From NCBI GenBank assembly GCA_935421135.1, contig OW285190.1, positions 11,294,501 to 11,358,500 of the forward strand: a DNA stretch of 64,000 nt, in the 5' to 3' direction. Origin of the DNA: Bugulina stolonifera. Lineage: Eukaryota; Bryozoa; Gymnolaemata; Cheilostomatida; Bugulidae. The stretch's first letter is position 1; every line of letters starts with the position of its first letter. Position numbers and translations under genes: made by a program. This document shows, piece by piece, positions 50,200 through 62,900 of the stretch. The notes under the pieces were generated by a model. The model was not told the DNA's origin. It worked only from the letters and a program-made list of their open reading frames with translations, and searched no databases.

Positions 50200-50441
50200 T
50201 TGTAGTACTGCATGAGCTGGGATTGTTCTCTCTTGTTCTATGATGACGACGCACTGATTGGTCTATTAAGGGCCCAATAGCTGTGCGACCTACTGTGAAT
50301 TGTCCAATTGAAAACAACTCGCTTGGCGCGAGAAAAGGAATAAAAACAAAACGAAGAAAGTCGAGATTTGTTGGGCAAGAAAAGACCTGCCCAAACAAGT
50401 TGATGCATAGTGTAATTGCCTAGAAAAAATCGACTCGCATC
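50200..50441 (+). promoter_or_regulatory. SNRPD1 promoter region
   Basis: The 240 bases before the start codon are locally richer in CpG. They contain ATTGG/CCAAT boxes (about 50256, 50275 and 50303) and CTTGGCGCGAG (about 50322), which resembles an E2F site. A TATA box was not evident, as is common for housekeeping genes. Confidence 0.5.
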
Positions 50442-52354
50442 ATGAAGCTCGTCAGGTCAGCACCGTCGGTTTGAATGAATATATCCATGTATATTGTTGA
50501 GCTGTATGACCACACTTATTTTGATAATGGGTTATCTATGGAAGGAAAATAATAAACCCCTGTACAATGGGAATGGTCAATTAAATTTTGGTTTCTCGCT
50601 GAATGAAAATTTAAATCAAGTATACAATTTGAATTAGCTTCAATGCCTTGATAAGTAGTGGCAACACTAGATTTGTGTTTGTAGCAAGCTTAAAATTTCG
50701 CCTGACATTCCCAGGTGGATCTGTGACATCACCTGCTCCAAAAATGTGAGAGTGGCTAGAGCTAGACCATAGTTATAGCAAGGAGTTATAGTAATAGTAT
50801 TATGCTATTATCTCTGTGCCTGATTACATTCATAAGGCACAAGCATAGAGCACTACTTCAATTATTGCTGTGTAGAGGAAAATTTATTTTTTGCCGTGTT
50901 GGATTGTGTTGTATGAATGTATGGCTTGTTTGCAAGGATTTGCCACCATGACCATTGCTATAAATAGGCTAGCTTGGGTATTATAAATTACCCAACAAAA
51001 ACACTATTGTCCAACTTGCTTGTTAATTTAATCGCTTTTGTTGATTTAATGACTAACCTTTTATTTGTATTTAATTTCAGATTTTTGATGAAACTCAGTC
51101 ATGAAACTGTAACTATAGAACTGAAAAATGGAACACAAGTGCATGGGACAATTACAGGTAATGTTGGATAACAGTGGAAGGGAGCAGCCGTGGCTGAGTG
51201 GTTAGGATTCTGAAGGTTCCAGGTTCAAATCCTGGTCACGGTGGTGTTAGGAAGAGCATCCAGCCATAATCGCTCCTGTGCCCTATCTAAAAGTCCTTGG
51301 GGTCATGCAAGCCAGCATATCTTCAAAACGACTCCTCTACTTCTGCCAAAAAAGGCCATGTCATCTGGGCCTTTCTCACAGGGAGTTGGCCAGCACTGGC
51401 ACCTGGCAGTGCAAGCTGCAAGGGGCTGGTCATGGCGAGGAGTATAAGCCTGTGTTTTTTTATGGATAACGGTGGAAGTATTTTTTACACTCTTAGCACA
51501 TGCCTCTCTCTGGGACTTCTAAGTAAATACAAGACCTATGCACATCAGTTTTATTGAATACTATTCTCATATTTGTAGGTGTAGACGTGTCAATGAATAC
51601 ACATTTAAAAGCTGTGAAGTTGACTCAGAAAGGCAGAGAGCCAGCAGCTTTAGACACACTAAGTATCAGAGGAAATAATATTAGATATTTCATCTTACCA
51701 GACAGTTTACCTTTAGATACCTTATTAGTTGATGACGCACCTAAAGGCAGGGGAAGAGGTGACCGAGGCAGAGGTGAGTACAGTATTAGTGATAGCTTTT
51801 TGTCATCTGGTCATGGGAACTTGCTTGAGATTTTTGTCTTGAGTGTGTGGTGGTCGTATCCTCTTACATTCGTGTATCCATCCTTTCGGAACAACTGAGC
51901 TTCAGCATTTATAAAAATTACTTCTAAAGACCAATTCCACTCCATTCGATATTCCATCCTAATGAGTTTTCTGACCTAAAGCATTCAATATGAAGTAGCC
52001 TACTATTGGTTTCAAGTGAGAGAATTGGCCCTAATCTCGTGTATGACAGCTGACACTACGCTCTACTGTTTTTGGACTGGTCAATATCTTTGGTGTCAAC
52101 AATGGCTGCCAAATAAATACTGAATCTACATGTAGTAGAACGATAATGGCATTCTGTATGGTGTGCTGTTGTGACTACGTGGCATAAAGTTGGCATACAA
52201 GCAAATGGATCGAATACAAATACAGGATGTAACTGTTTACAAATGATGCAACTATATTGTAGGACGTGGTGGTAGAGGAGGTAGAGGTGGTAGAGGTCGT
52301 GGAAGGGGACGTGGTGGTCCTGGAAGGGGTAGAGGTGGTCCACCTCGCCGATAA
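50442..52354 (+). CDS. SNRPD1: small nuclear ribonucleoprotein Sm D1
   Basis: Four exons join in frame to 125 residues: 50442-50455, 51081-51157, 51579-51773 and 52263-52354. Sm-D1 is a core subunit of the heptameric Sm ring on U1, U2, U4 and U5 snRNAs. The first 80 residues are nearly invariant with the animal family: [29 protein letters not shown] (Sm1), and [20 protein letters not shown] (Sm2). The tail is a GR/RG-rich stretch ending GGPPRR, the substrate for symmetric arginine dimethylation and SMN binding. The first coding exon is only 14 nt, ending in the middle of the Arg codon. AATAAA signals follow at 52594 and 52621. Confidence 0.98.
51180..51440 (+). mobile_element. tRNA-derived SINE in SNRPD1 intron 2
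   Basis: It begins GGGAGCAGCCGTGGCTGAGTGG, with a perfect pol III A box (TGGCTGAGTGG), then a B box GGTTCAAATCC about 38 bases later. GGTGGTGTTAGGAAGAGCATCC and a GC-richer body follow, to about 51440. The tRNA-Ser/Leu-like head without a complete cloverleaf argues for a SINE rather than a gene. It is related to the copy at 26540-26672. Confidence 0.82.
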
Positions 52355-53988
52355 CATTACTAACACTAAGAATTACTTTACATTATATATAAAATTTCCA
52401 TTGGCAGACTACACAAGCAAGGTTTTCACTCCAGGTGACAAACTGTCCATAGCTGTAATGCACCAGTTTAAAAAAGCATTTCCACTTTAAGGGTAATCAA
52501 TTCAGCAATACTTGCTTTCAGGCACTGGTGAGTTGTACATATTTTATGTCTTACTTGTATGTATATAGTTTTGTATTTCTGTGTTGAATACAAAATAAAT
52601 ATGATATGTCTTAAAACTGAAATAAACACAGTGTATCTAATTGTACTACATGTATTTGAAAATTTTCCTGCAAAAATAATTATAGCTACATGCATGATAT
52701 GCAAAGCAATGCAGTGTAATGAACTTGGTGCACGGTACATGGTATCTACATTTGCCTAACGAAGCACAAATATTTTTGTAACTGTAACTCCTTATTGGGC
52801 ATTCATTTCGTCTAGATATCAGGTTTACTAGTGTGAAGGAATCGGTAAGTTCGGTAATGGTACTTGCTGACTAGTTTACAGGTTGCTCTACTATCTGTAG
52901 CTTCGATTCCCAAGTATATATGAATGAATGAATGAATGAATCTGTATTTAAATTTATGCAACAAAATATACATAAAAATGCCTCTATTTGCAGGCGAAGT
53001 TGTTTGAACAAAAATATTATAATATCTATAACATTAGCTACATGTATTACGTTTGTTAGTCAGGAATTATGATTTCTGTTTTTGAGGTTATATAATAAGT
53101 TGCCATGTTCTAATAAGAGGCGACAAATCCCATATTATAAGAGAGAGAAAGAGGGATGATAACTCACAAATATAAAATCTTTTTGGATGACTACTGTATA
53201 ATAATACTGAAAAAATTTAAAATATAATATTTTGAATAACTGTTCACAAATACTAAAGATAAAGAGTATTTCTGACTTGCAGGATGAATATATTGGATTT
53301 GTCCACCCTTTCTCGTTAGCCTCGTTCATAGCAACAATTTCTACACGATAATTACGAAGTTGAAGGAATTAAAACATTTTTTGCATTATCATTTTTGTTA
53401 ATTAAAACGGTTTTTTTTAAATATAAACTGCCTGGAAAGCAGCATTCTTACTATCATCTGCTATATTGTTTTTCGAGATTACAGCTGTACCTTAGATACG
53501 GAAATATGGCGTCGCAAGCGCCTGTCAATGAAAAATATTGTACGGATCTGAACTAATAATAAATAAACTTTTATTTTTGGTTTCTAGTTATCCCAACGCA
53601 ATATCTAGATAAGTGTTGATGTTAAACTTGATGAAGTTGGTTTAAGTATATAAATAATCTTTTAAAATATGTCATGTGTAGTGTACATGTACAGTACATA
53701 CCTATTCTTTTCTTTACCAAACACTTTTTACACAGAGCTTTGTTACTTTTATAATAGAATTTTTATTATATTATGTTATAGACATGTGTACAAGTTTTAG
53801 CTCAATTTCTGGTGTGTCATTACTCTTCACAGTCATTTTTTTCTTTTGCTATGCTCGACATCACATTTAATTTTACCATAGCTTTGAGACTTTTCAACCA
53901 TAATGTCATATGTTTGTCTTAATGTATTGGTTCATTTTTATATATAAATGTACATGTAACATAGTTCAATATTTTTTTCAGTACAAAC
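52355..53988. other. intergenic region SNRPD1 to TRP channel
   Basis: Contains the SNRPD1 3' UTR with AATAAA at 52594-52599 and 52621-52626, and a short GAAT microsatellite at 52921-52940. Near 53505 a CpG-bearing patch with ATGGCGTCGC leads a 16-codon frame. The TTTTTTTCAG acceptor at 53981 shows that the TRP gene has an untranslated 5' exon, which may lie around here. Confidence 0.55.
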
Positions 53989-56900
53989 ATGCCAGGTCGG
54001 TCAAAGAATAAAAAATCTTCACGACCAAATCAAATTGATCCTTTAGGAGTTAAATTAGCAGGAGATGTAGCGAATAGCCAAGATTTGGCTGATGACCACT
54101 CCAAGGACTTCAGAGGGTCAGTAGTACCATTTATATAATATTTATGATGACATGATAATATAGTAACTATAGTCGGTTTCTAATATTGTATTACTTTACT
54201 ATTACTACTCCAGTACTACTATTAACAGTACAATTTTAGAAATGTTTTTTATGTGTACTACAGCATTATATTTTATTTTTAGCTGTTCAAACACCAAGCA
54301 TCTTGAGCTCACTTTGCAATAGGCCTGCACTATTCTCTATGAAGTATAATGTAACATGATTAAGCATGTTAAATAAAAGTGATTTGATTTCTATAAGTGA
54401 TTGTTTTCCTGATATATGTATGTACGTGTAAGTGGTTGATTGGAAAATGTTGGTGCGAGCAAGTATCTTAATAATGAATAGTAAGACTAGACGCATTTTA
54501 TATTTTTATTGACTCCTAATATTTCGATGTATGTCCATACATCATCATCAGATGATGATGTATGGACATACATCGAAATATTAGGAGTCAATAAAAATAT
54601 GAAATGCGTCTCGTCTTACTATTCATTATTAAGTTTGAGCAGTTAGATATGCTGAAATATTTGTATAATCATCCTAATATTGATATAGTGCCATCAGAGT
54701 GTATAATGCTGTGAAGCTGATAACTAAACCTAAGCGAGATGCAGAGGTCGCCAAGAAGACTGTAGGGAGATGGAAGCACTATATAACAACAAAGAGAAGA
54801 TTTGGTGAGAAGACTAATCACTCTTGTCTAAAGCTGTCAAAAAAGTTACAATTGAGTGCTTTAGATCTTCTATTCTTAACTATTTAGTCTGGACCAACAT
54901 GTAGGTAATCTTCCCATTTTTATGTAACTGATTGAGAGCTTACAGTTCATGATCAATGGAACATAGGTTATTCATTGACTTAAGATATAGTGATTATAGT
55001 CTATTGTTATCTTCCTGTCTGTCGGTTTGTTTAGTTATTGCTTGCTTTGCAGACCAAAGGAAAGATAAACCTAAACGTAAGATACACATCTCATTATGAT
55101 ATTCTAACTAGATAGATGTTGTGAACGCAAATTGCGTAAAGGTCTATTCACACTGGGCCGACTCCGACCAAAACACGGTCGGCTTGACTGGTACTGTTTT
55201 AAAAGGGGTGATAACGTTTTTAAATCGTTACAGTGAAGCCAGTTTCTCAGTTTGTAGTAACAGTCTTTTTCAGAAACTGTGACTTGGGGGAATCACAACT
55301 AAGAGTTGGCCATGACAACTTGAGTTTCCAAAAAATCCCATGTTTACCTCAAATGTTTTTATCATGGAATAGTTATAGCAAAACGTCCTCGTGTGGATAG
55401 ACATTTACTCAATCTGAATATATTTTAATGCTAAATGACACCTAACGCAATCGGCAATGGGATTACCGTAACCTTTGACTCGTTAACCGACTTCCATTTT
55501 TCGTATGCTCTTCGCCCTACCTGCACACATTAGAACTATGCATTGTACAGATAGAGAGTGCTACGTATCTTTTCTTACCCCTATATGCTTAAATGTTTCT
55601 TTTTTTAAATAATTTTAATATTTAGCTCAACCTCAGTGTTAACTTTACAAGATCCTGGGGCTATTTATGTAATAACATATTACAGGCATATGCCAGTTGT
55701 AAATAGTAATGGTTTGACTGTGCAATGCTTTCTATTTTGTTTGCTTCTGCATGGGATAACCAAAGGCATTCATAAGTTTAAAAGTTTAATTTCCTCATTG
55801 ATATTAACTATATTGGTGTTACTTATGGGTGCTTGCGACCGACCTCCGCTCTTGTCGCTTTAGAACACAGTTGAAGTACGACCTTGTTAATTTTTATGAG
55901 ATGTAGAAAATAATATTTATTAATTCAGGTCATTATTTGATTTCTCTTTCACTTACAGTATTATAAAGTAAATAGAAGGTAATTAGTTTAACAGCAGCAT
56001 TATGATATATTATCGTATTACCTTAGTACCCATTTGTATTTTAGAATAATATTAATTTGTTATTATTGCTGATACTGTAGTCAATCGAGTCGATTTTGAT
56101 GTCGTGGACGCTGCAGCGCCAGGTAATATTGTGAGAGTATAGTGTTGGTATTTGCTCCTATTGCAACCCATTTCAAAGATATAGTGAACCTAACTCTAAT
56201 TAGCCTAGGCTCTTACTGCTGCACACAATTGATTTCTTTTCACCATTAAACTAACGGAGATTGACTGGGTTTTATCTAATAACATCGACTTAGAATTCTA
56301 TTCTAATTATTTATAGACATCATTGTGCTTTTAGAGGTCAATAACTAATTAAAATACTAGATGGCACTACAAGAAAGGCATTGTATGTGTAGTTTATTTT
56401 TCTAACATTATAGTTGCGAGCCCTCCATGAATGCCTATAACACTGGTTGTTAGCCCAAGGAACTTGGTCAAAGTTCTACATATATATCGTTCCTTTAGAA
56501 CCAACCCCCTCTGACAAACAAATTCATACTATTTTGGTCCGTTTTAATTATTGATAGATATAGTAAGATCGGTCTGCTGACTGTGGTCAATAGTTATGTA
56601 AGCACTGGTAGATTAGAATGTATATTATGACGTGACTGAAGAGTCTATTGGGTAGACAACTCCTAATAACAAACTAGCAGTTGCCTAAAAACTAACCAGC
56701 AGTACATCAAATCATATATAAATATGTACATTGATGGCTATCTAATATGAAGTGACATCACTAATTATACAGGAATTTCAAACGGAAAACCTAGGAGGTG
56801 TTATGACACCTTATTGGAGCTTAATAATCGAGATGGTAAAGCCCTGTATGTGTAGATAGCCTGAGTTTATTAATAACACATACCCAATCCTATTAATATA

Positions 56901-59900
56901 TCCTTTTGTGAAACACCTACTATCTGTTGTTATACTGAGTAACGTACTGTAACAGAACCACCTGTTAGTTCAGATGTTTAGTCAAGTAATACGGTGTGTT
57001 TGATTGGTTGCTTAAATGGTACCTGTCTCATCGTGAAATAACCAGACTTGTGATATATTTTAGCAACCAAATTGTTAAATCAGGTCGGCCTAACCAGCTT
57101 GATGACCTTGGGTCCTAGCGACATCATGGTCACTAGGACAAATATACGTACTGCAACACTGCTCACTTCTTCCATAGCTACATGTATATATAACTAGGTA
57201 TATGAATATTGATTGATTTCTATTTATTCTACATGTATGTGGTATCTTATGTTCTCTTTGCATGTAAGTGTATATTAGCTCCTATATGCATTGTATTTAG
57301 ACTTGGCAGTTATAAATAAATCAAATATTATAACCAGTCTTGATGTATCGCTGACTCTGTTCCATGCACCTAACTAACAAATAACATTAGAATCGAAGAT
57401 CAAGGGGTACCTATAGTTACAAATTGTACGTATTTGGCGTACAGCTTGATGTTCACTAACGTTTTACCTACTATGTGTTCACAGCAAGCGACGGCAGCAC
57501 CTCCGCTAAGAATGGGCAGGGATTGGATGATATACACGAGAGGCATTTCAAGGGGGCTAGTAATCGTGCACTCTTGCAATACTTTGCCAAGCTAGGTCAG
57601 TCTTCACGATCAGATGAGGTGCTGGATCTAGACTTTGTAGAGGGCCTCATTAAACAGGGGGCTAACATAAACTGTACCGACGTATACGGCCAGACCATCT
57701 TTCATGAGGTACCCAAACTTTGCATCACACCTACACCTAAATTTTATTGCTGTGTTTATCTGTTTGTGTATTTAGATGCATACACTTATTAGACTCACTT
57801 TCCTACTCCTACCAGAATTGCAGCTGATTATGTGTGGTTATTTAAAATGATATTGACCTGTCGTGATTATTAAAAGTATAATGGTAATATATTAATATGA
57901 TAGCACCTTGTTGTTACTGGTTTGACAAGTAGACTATAAACCTACAGATACACTGGCTTCATTGTAGGTAGCTCGAACATGGCACATAGATGTAGGTAAG
58001 TTCCTGATAGAACATGGAGCTGACCTCAACAAAGCGGACTCTTATGGTCGAACACCTCTCCATGTCGCTGCCGCTGTTGACTACGCTGACATGTGTGAAT
58101 TCCTCATTTCTAAAGGTATTGATTTCATAATCTGACAGTAAATCAAGTACTGTTATATAATATATATGTATATATACCCTTCAGCAGCATATGCGATAAT
58201 GACAGAGTGCATGTCTTGCTTTTAACACAATCATACCCAGTGCTGTTCTTCAAAGGCCTATTTTCTTGCTTTACAAGATAGTTTTCACTGTATGGAGTTA
58301 ACGTGTATAGGTAATGTACAGGTGATACACTATCATATTGCAGGAGCTCACAAAGAGGCTCGCACTAAAGGCGAGGAACAAACTCCTCTATTTTATGCTG
58401 CCAGAAATGATGCGACAATGGCCCTGGCAGCGCTCGTCAAGTGTGATTGTGAATATAAACATATACGTGATTACAAGGGACGAACTCCCATCTATGTTGC
58501 AGCAGAACTTGGTGAGCATATTTCTGATTGGCTAACATGTTGTGCACCTGTATTATATGATCATGTTAGATTCAATATATTCAACTGGAGTTATACCAAG
58601 AAACGTATGTGGTGTACGTCTGATATTACTGATATTCTCTTTTTGGTTGCTGTACTGTAAATATACTGGAACACAGGCTATGTATTTGAACAGATCGTAG
58701 TGAGACAGCCAGATATCTGCTAGAGCACCATGCTCCTGTTGGGGTAACAGATAACAGTGGGCAACCAGCACTCACTTGGATGATAAACAAAATGGCACCC
58801 GTTGCTAAGGAAGCTCTAGACCAACTTCACACATGTGATAGAGCTAACAGGAAGCAATATTTCTACCTCAACCATCTTGAACCCATGCTTCCAGGTATGC
58901 TATTAGTTGCTATTTCTCAGTATTATGCTGGTAGTAGGTCACCCATAGCATGGGCTTTCTGTTTGAACCCCTTCTCTATAGATAGCTACAAACATGGTTG
59001 GTCCTATGGTAATCTACTCTCAAATGGTCCTACTAAGTGAAATCAACACCATTATAGGTTGCCAGTGTCTTTTTTAAGTCTTTAAAGTGTTCCCTCGGGA
59101 ATCCTAACGTGTTTATATAGCTCTGCTTGGAATTCTACCGACAATGCTAAGCCAGCATTTGCCGATTTCTTTATTTCTCTACAAACAGGGTAGATCTTAG
59201 TCCTTAAAAGTTAATTTACATTTGTCTGACGTTTTAAAGCATTGAACCCTACGCTAAACGGCTAGTGGAACAATTTTTTGTATTAATTTTATACATGTGA
59301 TCCAAGTGTCGCTATGAAGTTAGTTGAATTTACTAATTACACAGCGATGTTATCTAAATCAGTAAATGTATTTACTTAGTCAGTGACACAGACTGTGGTG
59401 AGTAGTGAGTACGTCTGCATAACTTGACCATTAGACATACTGAGCTGGTTGATGATAGATCATGTAACATAGTCATACTTCGTCCCTAGTAACCCATAAT
59501 ATTATTCTTATTGTAAAAAATAATTAGAAGTCATTGTCGGAGTTATTCGTTCCGTTTTGAGTGTGTGAACCCAGCATGCACTAGTGACTTCCTCCTGTTT
59601 ACATTTAGATATTCATTCTTACTATCATCTACTAACAGTGAATGAGATTAATAATACTGTAGACCTGCTGTTAACAGTACACTATCCAACTCACAACATG
59701 GGTTACTAGAGAGGCAGGGATTTTTACCAAAGAAATATATACATGTACATGTAATATAAATACTAGAGCTGTGCTACCCTACATAATATTCTCTACAGTG
59801 TAAACTATTGGTCTGGCGTTGCATTGATGTGTAGAAATGCTACACAAATCGCAAGTAGCGATTGGTAACTGAACATTTTGTAACTGATTAAGGTTTTCAG

Positions 59901-62900
59901 TGTAAATTACCTATTGTGCTTTTATCAAGCCCACACTTTTCAACTGTCGCTAACAAATAGTCGCTTATTCACATCAGGTCACTATTACCATTACATATTT
60001 GTATGCTTACAGGGGAAGAGAGGGAAGGACACGTGCAGATGCCGGTGAGTTGAACACAACGTCTGTATCCATGATTATCGTTACCTGTTACAATATGCAA
60101 TTTTCAAACTGATTGTAACTCTATTCATGCGGTCAATGTAACAGTCAGTGGAATAGCGAAACCTCTCTAATAAAATTGGTGCTTTATACATGTAAAATCA
60201 ATGCGCACACTTGAGGTATTGGTTATGTCATGGAGTTGTCCTCTCCCAAAGGTAAAATTGGGAGAGGGCAACTCCTATAGAAAACTCCTCATTTACCCCC
60301 AAGATATAAATAATATGGTATCAGATCAAACTAACTCTCTGTAAGGATCTTAGTCTAGTAGCCATTGCTCAATCAATGTTTAGTTATATTGCTTTCCATT
60401 CTGTCTTTAGCTCGAGGTTTTGGTTCAAATAAAAAACTTTGAGCTCGTAATTCACCCAGTCATTATGGAGCAAATCAGAGTCAAGTGGAAACATTTTGGA
60501 AAGTATGAATGCGATACTAAATGCTCTCAAGTGTTATGCAATACTAATTACTGTTGTGTTATGTAATCTAATAATTCTGCTGCCTCTGCAATGTTGTAGC
60601 ATTACTCCACTTCTTTCATAGGCGCTCATAGTCATTAGCTATTAACAATAATGTGAAGTTGTCCTCTCTTAAAGTGTTTTGTCCTCTTTTTTTCTGGCAA
60701 GCTGTTATAAGTACTTCATAGATTAAAAAGGACACATAGGCCTACTTATATTTTCTGTTCAAGTAATCTGTGTGCATGACTTGTAGAAAATTTAAACAAG
60801 AGTATAAAATGAATTAGGAGATGACAACTCCACATTATAATTAATAGCATGTTGAGTGTATATGACTGCTCTCTCTCTGCTTGTACGTCGTGTTCCTGGT
60901 CTCCCTGCTCACAACTAACTACTTGCTAAACTTATCACTTTTGTCTAGCAGTTCAGGCGGTTTATGTCTTCAGAATTCTAAACTCTGGGAGGGGGTTGAT
61001 TATATTTAATCTCAAACAAACGATCTTGTTGTACCCATGGCTTGGAAAGGACAAATAATAGAAAATAAGATAGCAGTTTCAAATATTACAGGTTAGAGGA
61101 CTTGTAGTAATATGGGTGTACAGTTTAAAATCCAACATCCTGAGATGTTGAAATTTGCAATTTTAAAGTACATGTACATGTATATTTGCGATTTCATTTA
61201 AAATTTAGTGTGGAGTTGCCAGGGGACTTCTCGTCTCTGTCTATTCTATGTAATGCTGGTACCAATGTCTCACATAGCCTGTGTTCTAACATTCTTGCAG
61301 TTGAATGTAGCTACTAGGATACAGCAGTTTGATCTGCTGCTTCACCCTACCTTCTCTAGGCTTATTAAAGCCAAGTGGAATAAATTTGGATGGTAAAAAT
61401 CAGTCGAATTTCAAACTATAATTTGAATGCGTGAATACACTTCATATTTTTACGGGTGGGAAGAGTGTATCAGACAGACTGTAACATAGAGTGTAGACAC
61501 TAAGGCTTACCTGTGTGATGCTTTCTGTTGCTAAGATTATTTCTTGTGTGGTTTCCTTTTCTATCTGTACAATAATTCTGGTGTATACAGTATTTGCTTC
61601 TATAATTTGATCTGTTTTGAATAGAATTTACTGGTCTGAGATAGTGTCCCTGAGACGCCTGTATCCTGTTTATGCCTTTGAATGTACAGTAACTGATTTG
61701 AAATAATTTGCATATTATCATTGCTTAAAGGAATGTTACAGTTTGACTACACTATGACTTGTATATTCGATATGACGTCCACCAATATCGAACTTCAGTA
61801 AAATTTTACTCAATCTGGTGTTAGCGTAATTCTAAAACCACTGCGGTGTTGTAAATCAATGTGTAAATATATTTATTGTACAAGGTTTGGGGCACTGAGG
61901 GCTCTTACACTGCAGGTCATATTCATCACTCTATGGACCGTCATAGCGCTGCATAGTGCCTGGTACTACAAGTGTCTATATGAGTTACCTAAGGACATCT
62001 GGAAGATTGTTATATATGTGAGTGTACTGTTCTACGTATATGTGTATATACTGTACGGCACACAATAACAAGCAGGTGTATAGTGGTAATATGTATTGTC
62101 TGCAAACACTTCCTGTGTCTGGTGTTCAGACATCACCAGTGCAGCTCACAGTATCTCTTAGTACATGTTGGATAATAGTTAAACACTATTTTTTATTTGC
62201 AGCCAAGTAAGTCAGTGTAATGCTTATCTCTTGTCAAATAGTAATGTTACATGTATATTATAACACAAATATACTAATGCATTCAGATAGTGAATAGAAC
62301 AGAACATCATTTTAACACGTTTAATTTCTCAATGGAATGTTTGGTCTCTTGTATGTGGTATTCATATAACCTCAGTGTGATGATATTTCAGGTGTTGGCC
62401 GTAGGGTTCACCATCTATCAGATTGTCGACGAGTTGAGAGAGTTCATATCATCACAGCGAGAACATAATGTAAGAGATCAATTCCTAGACTCCAACTGTA
62501 TTGCATATGTGAACTATAGGGAAGCAACTGTGCAGTGTGTAAACATGTGTGTAAAAATGTGTGTAAACATGTGTGTAAACATGTGTGTAAACATGCGTGT
62601 AAACATGTGTGCTCCAGTGATGAGCAATACATCTCTCCTACTCAACTCACAGTATATGTAACCATTGTAGAATTGGAAAGAATGGAGAATAAAGCAAATA
62701 GAACAAGACATCGAGTTTTGTCACCCAAGATGGCCAGAGGAAAAGATTTTTCTAGAAAATGAGAAAGACGACCTAGATAAATTCAAATCCAACTACTTCC
62801 AGGACTTCTGGTATGTTGCCTACCTAATAGCTACCAATTTCCGAGTATTAATCAGTCCTTTCAATTTAGCAATTATCTTAATCCATCCGAATTGTCTCTT

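Noticed and set aside
51180..51255. Functional tRNA gene
   Set aside because: A and B boxes are good, but no full cloverleaf can be drawn, and a related copy plus a shared non-tRNA tail show it is a SINE.
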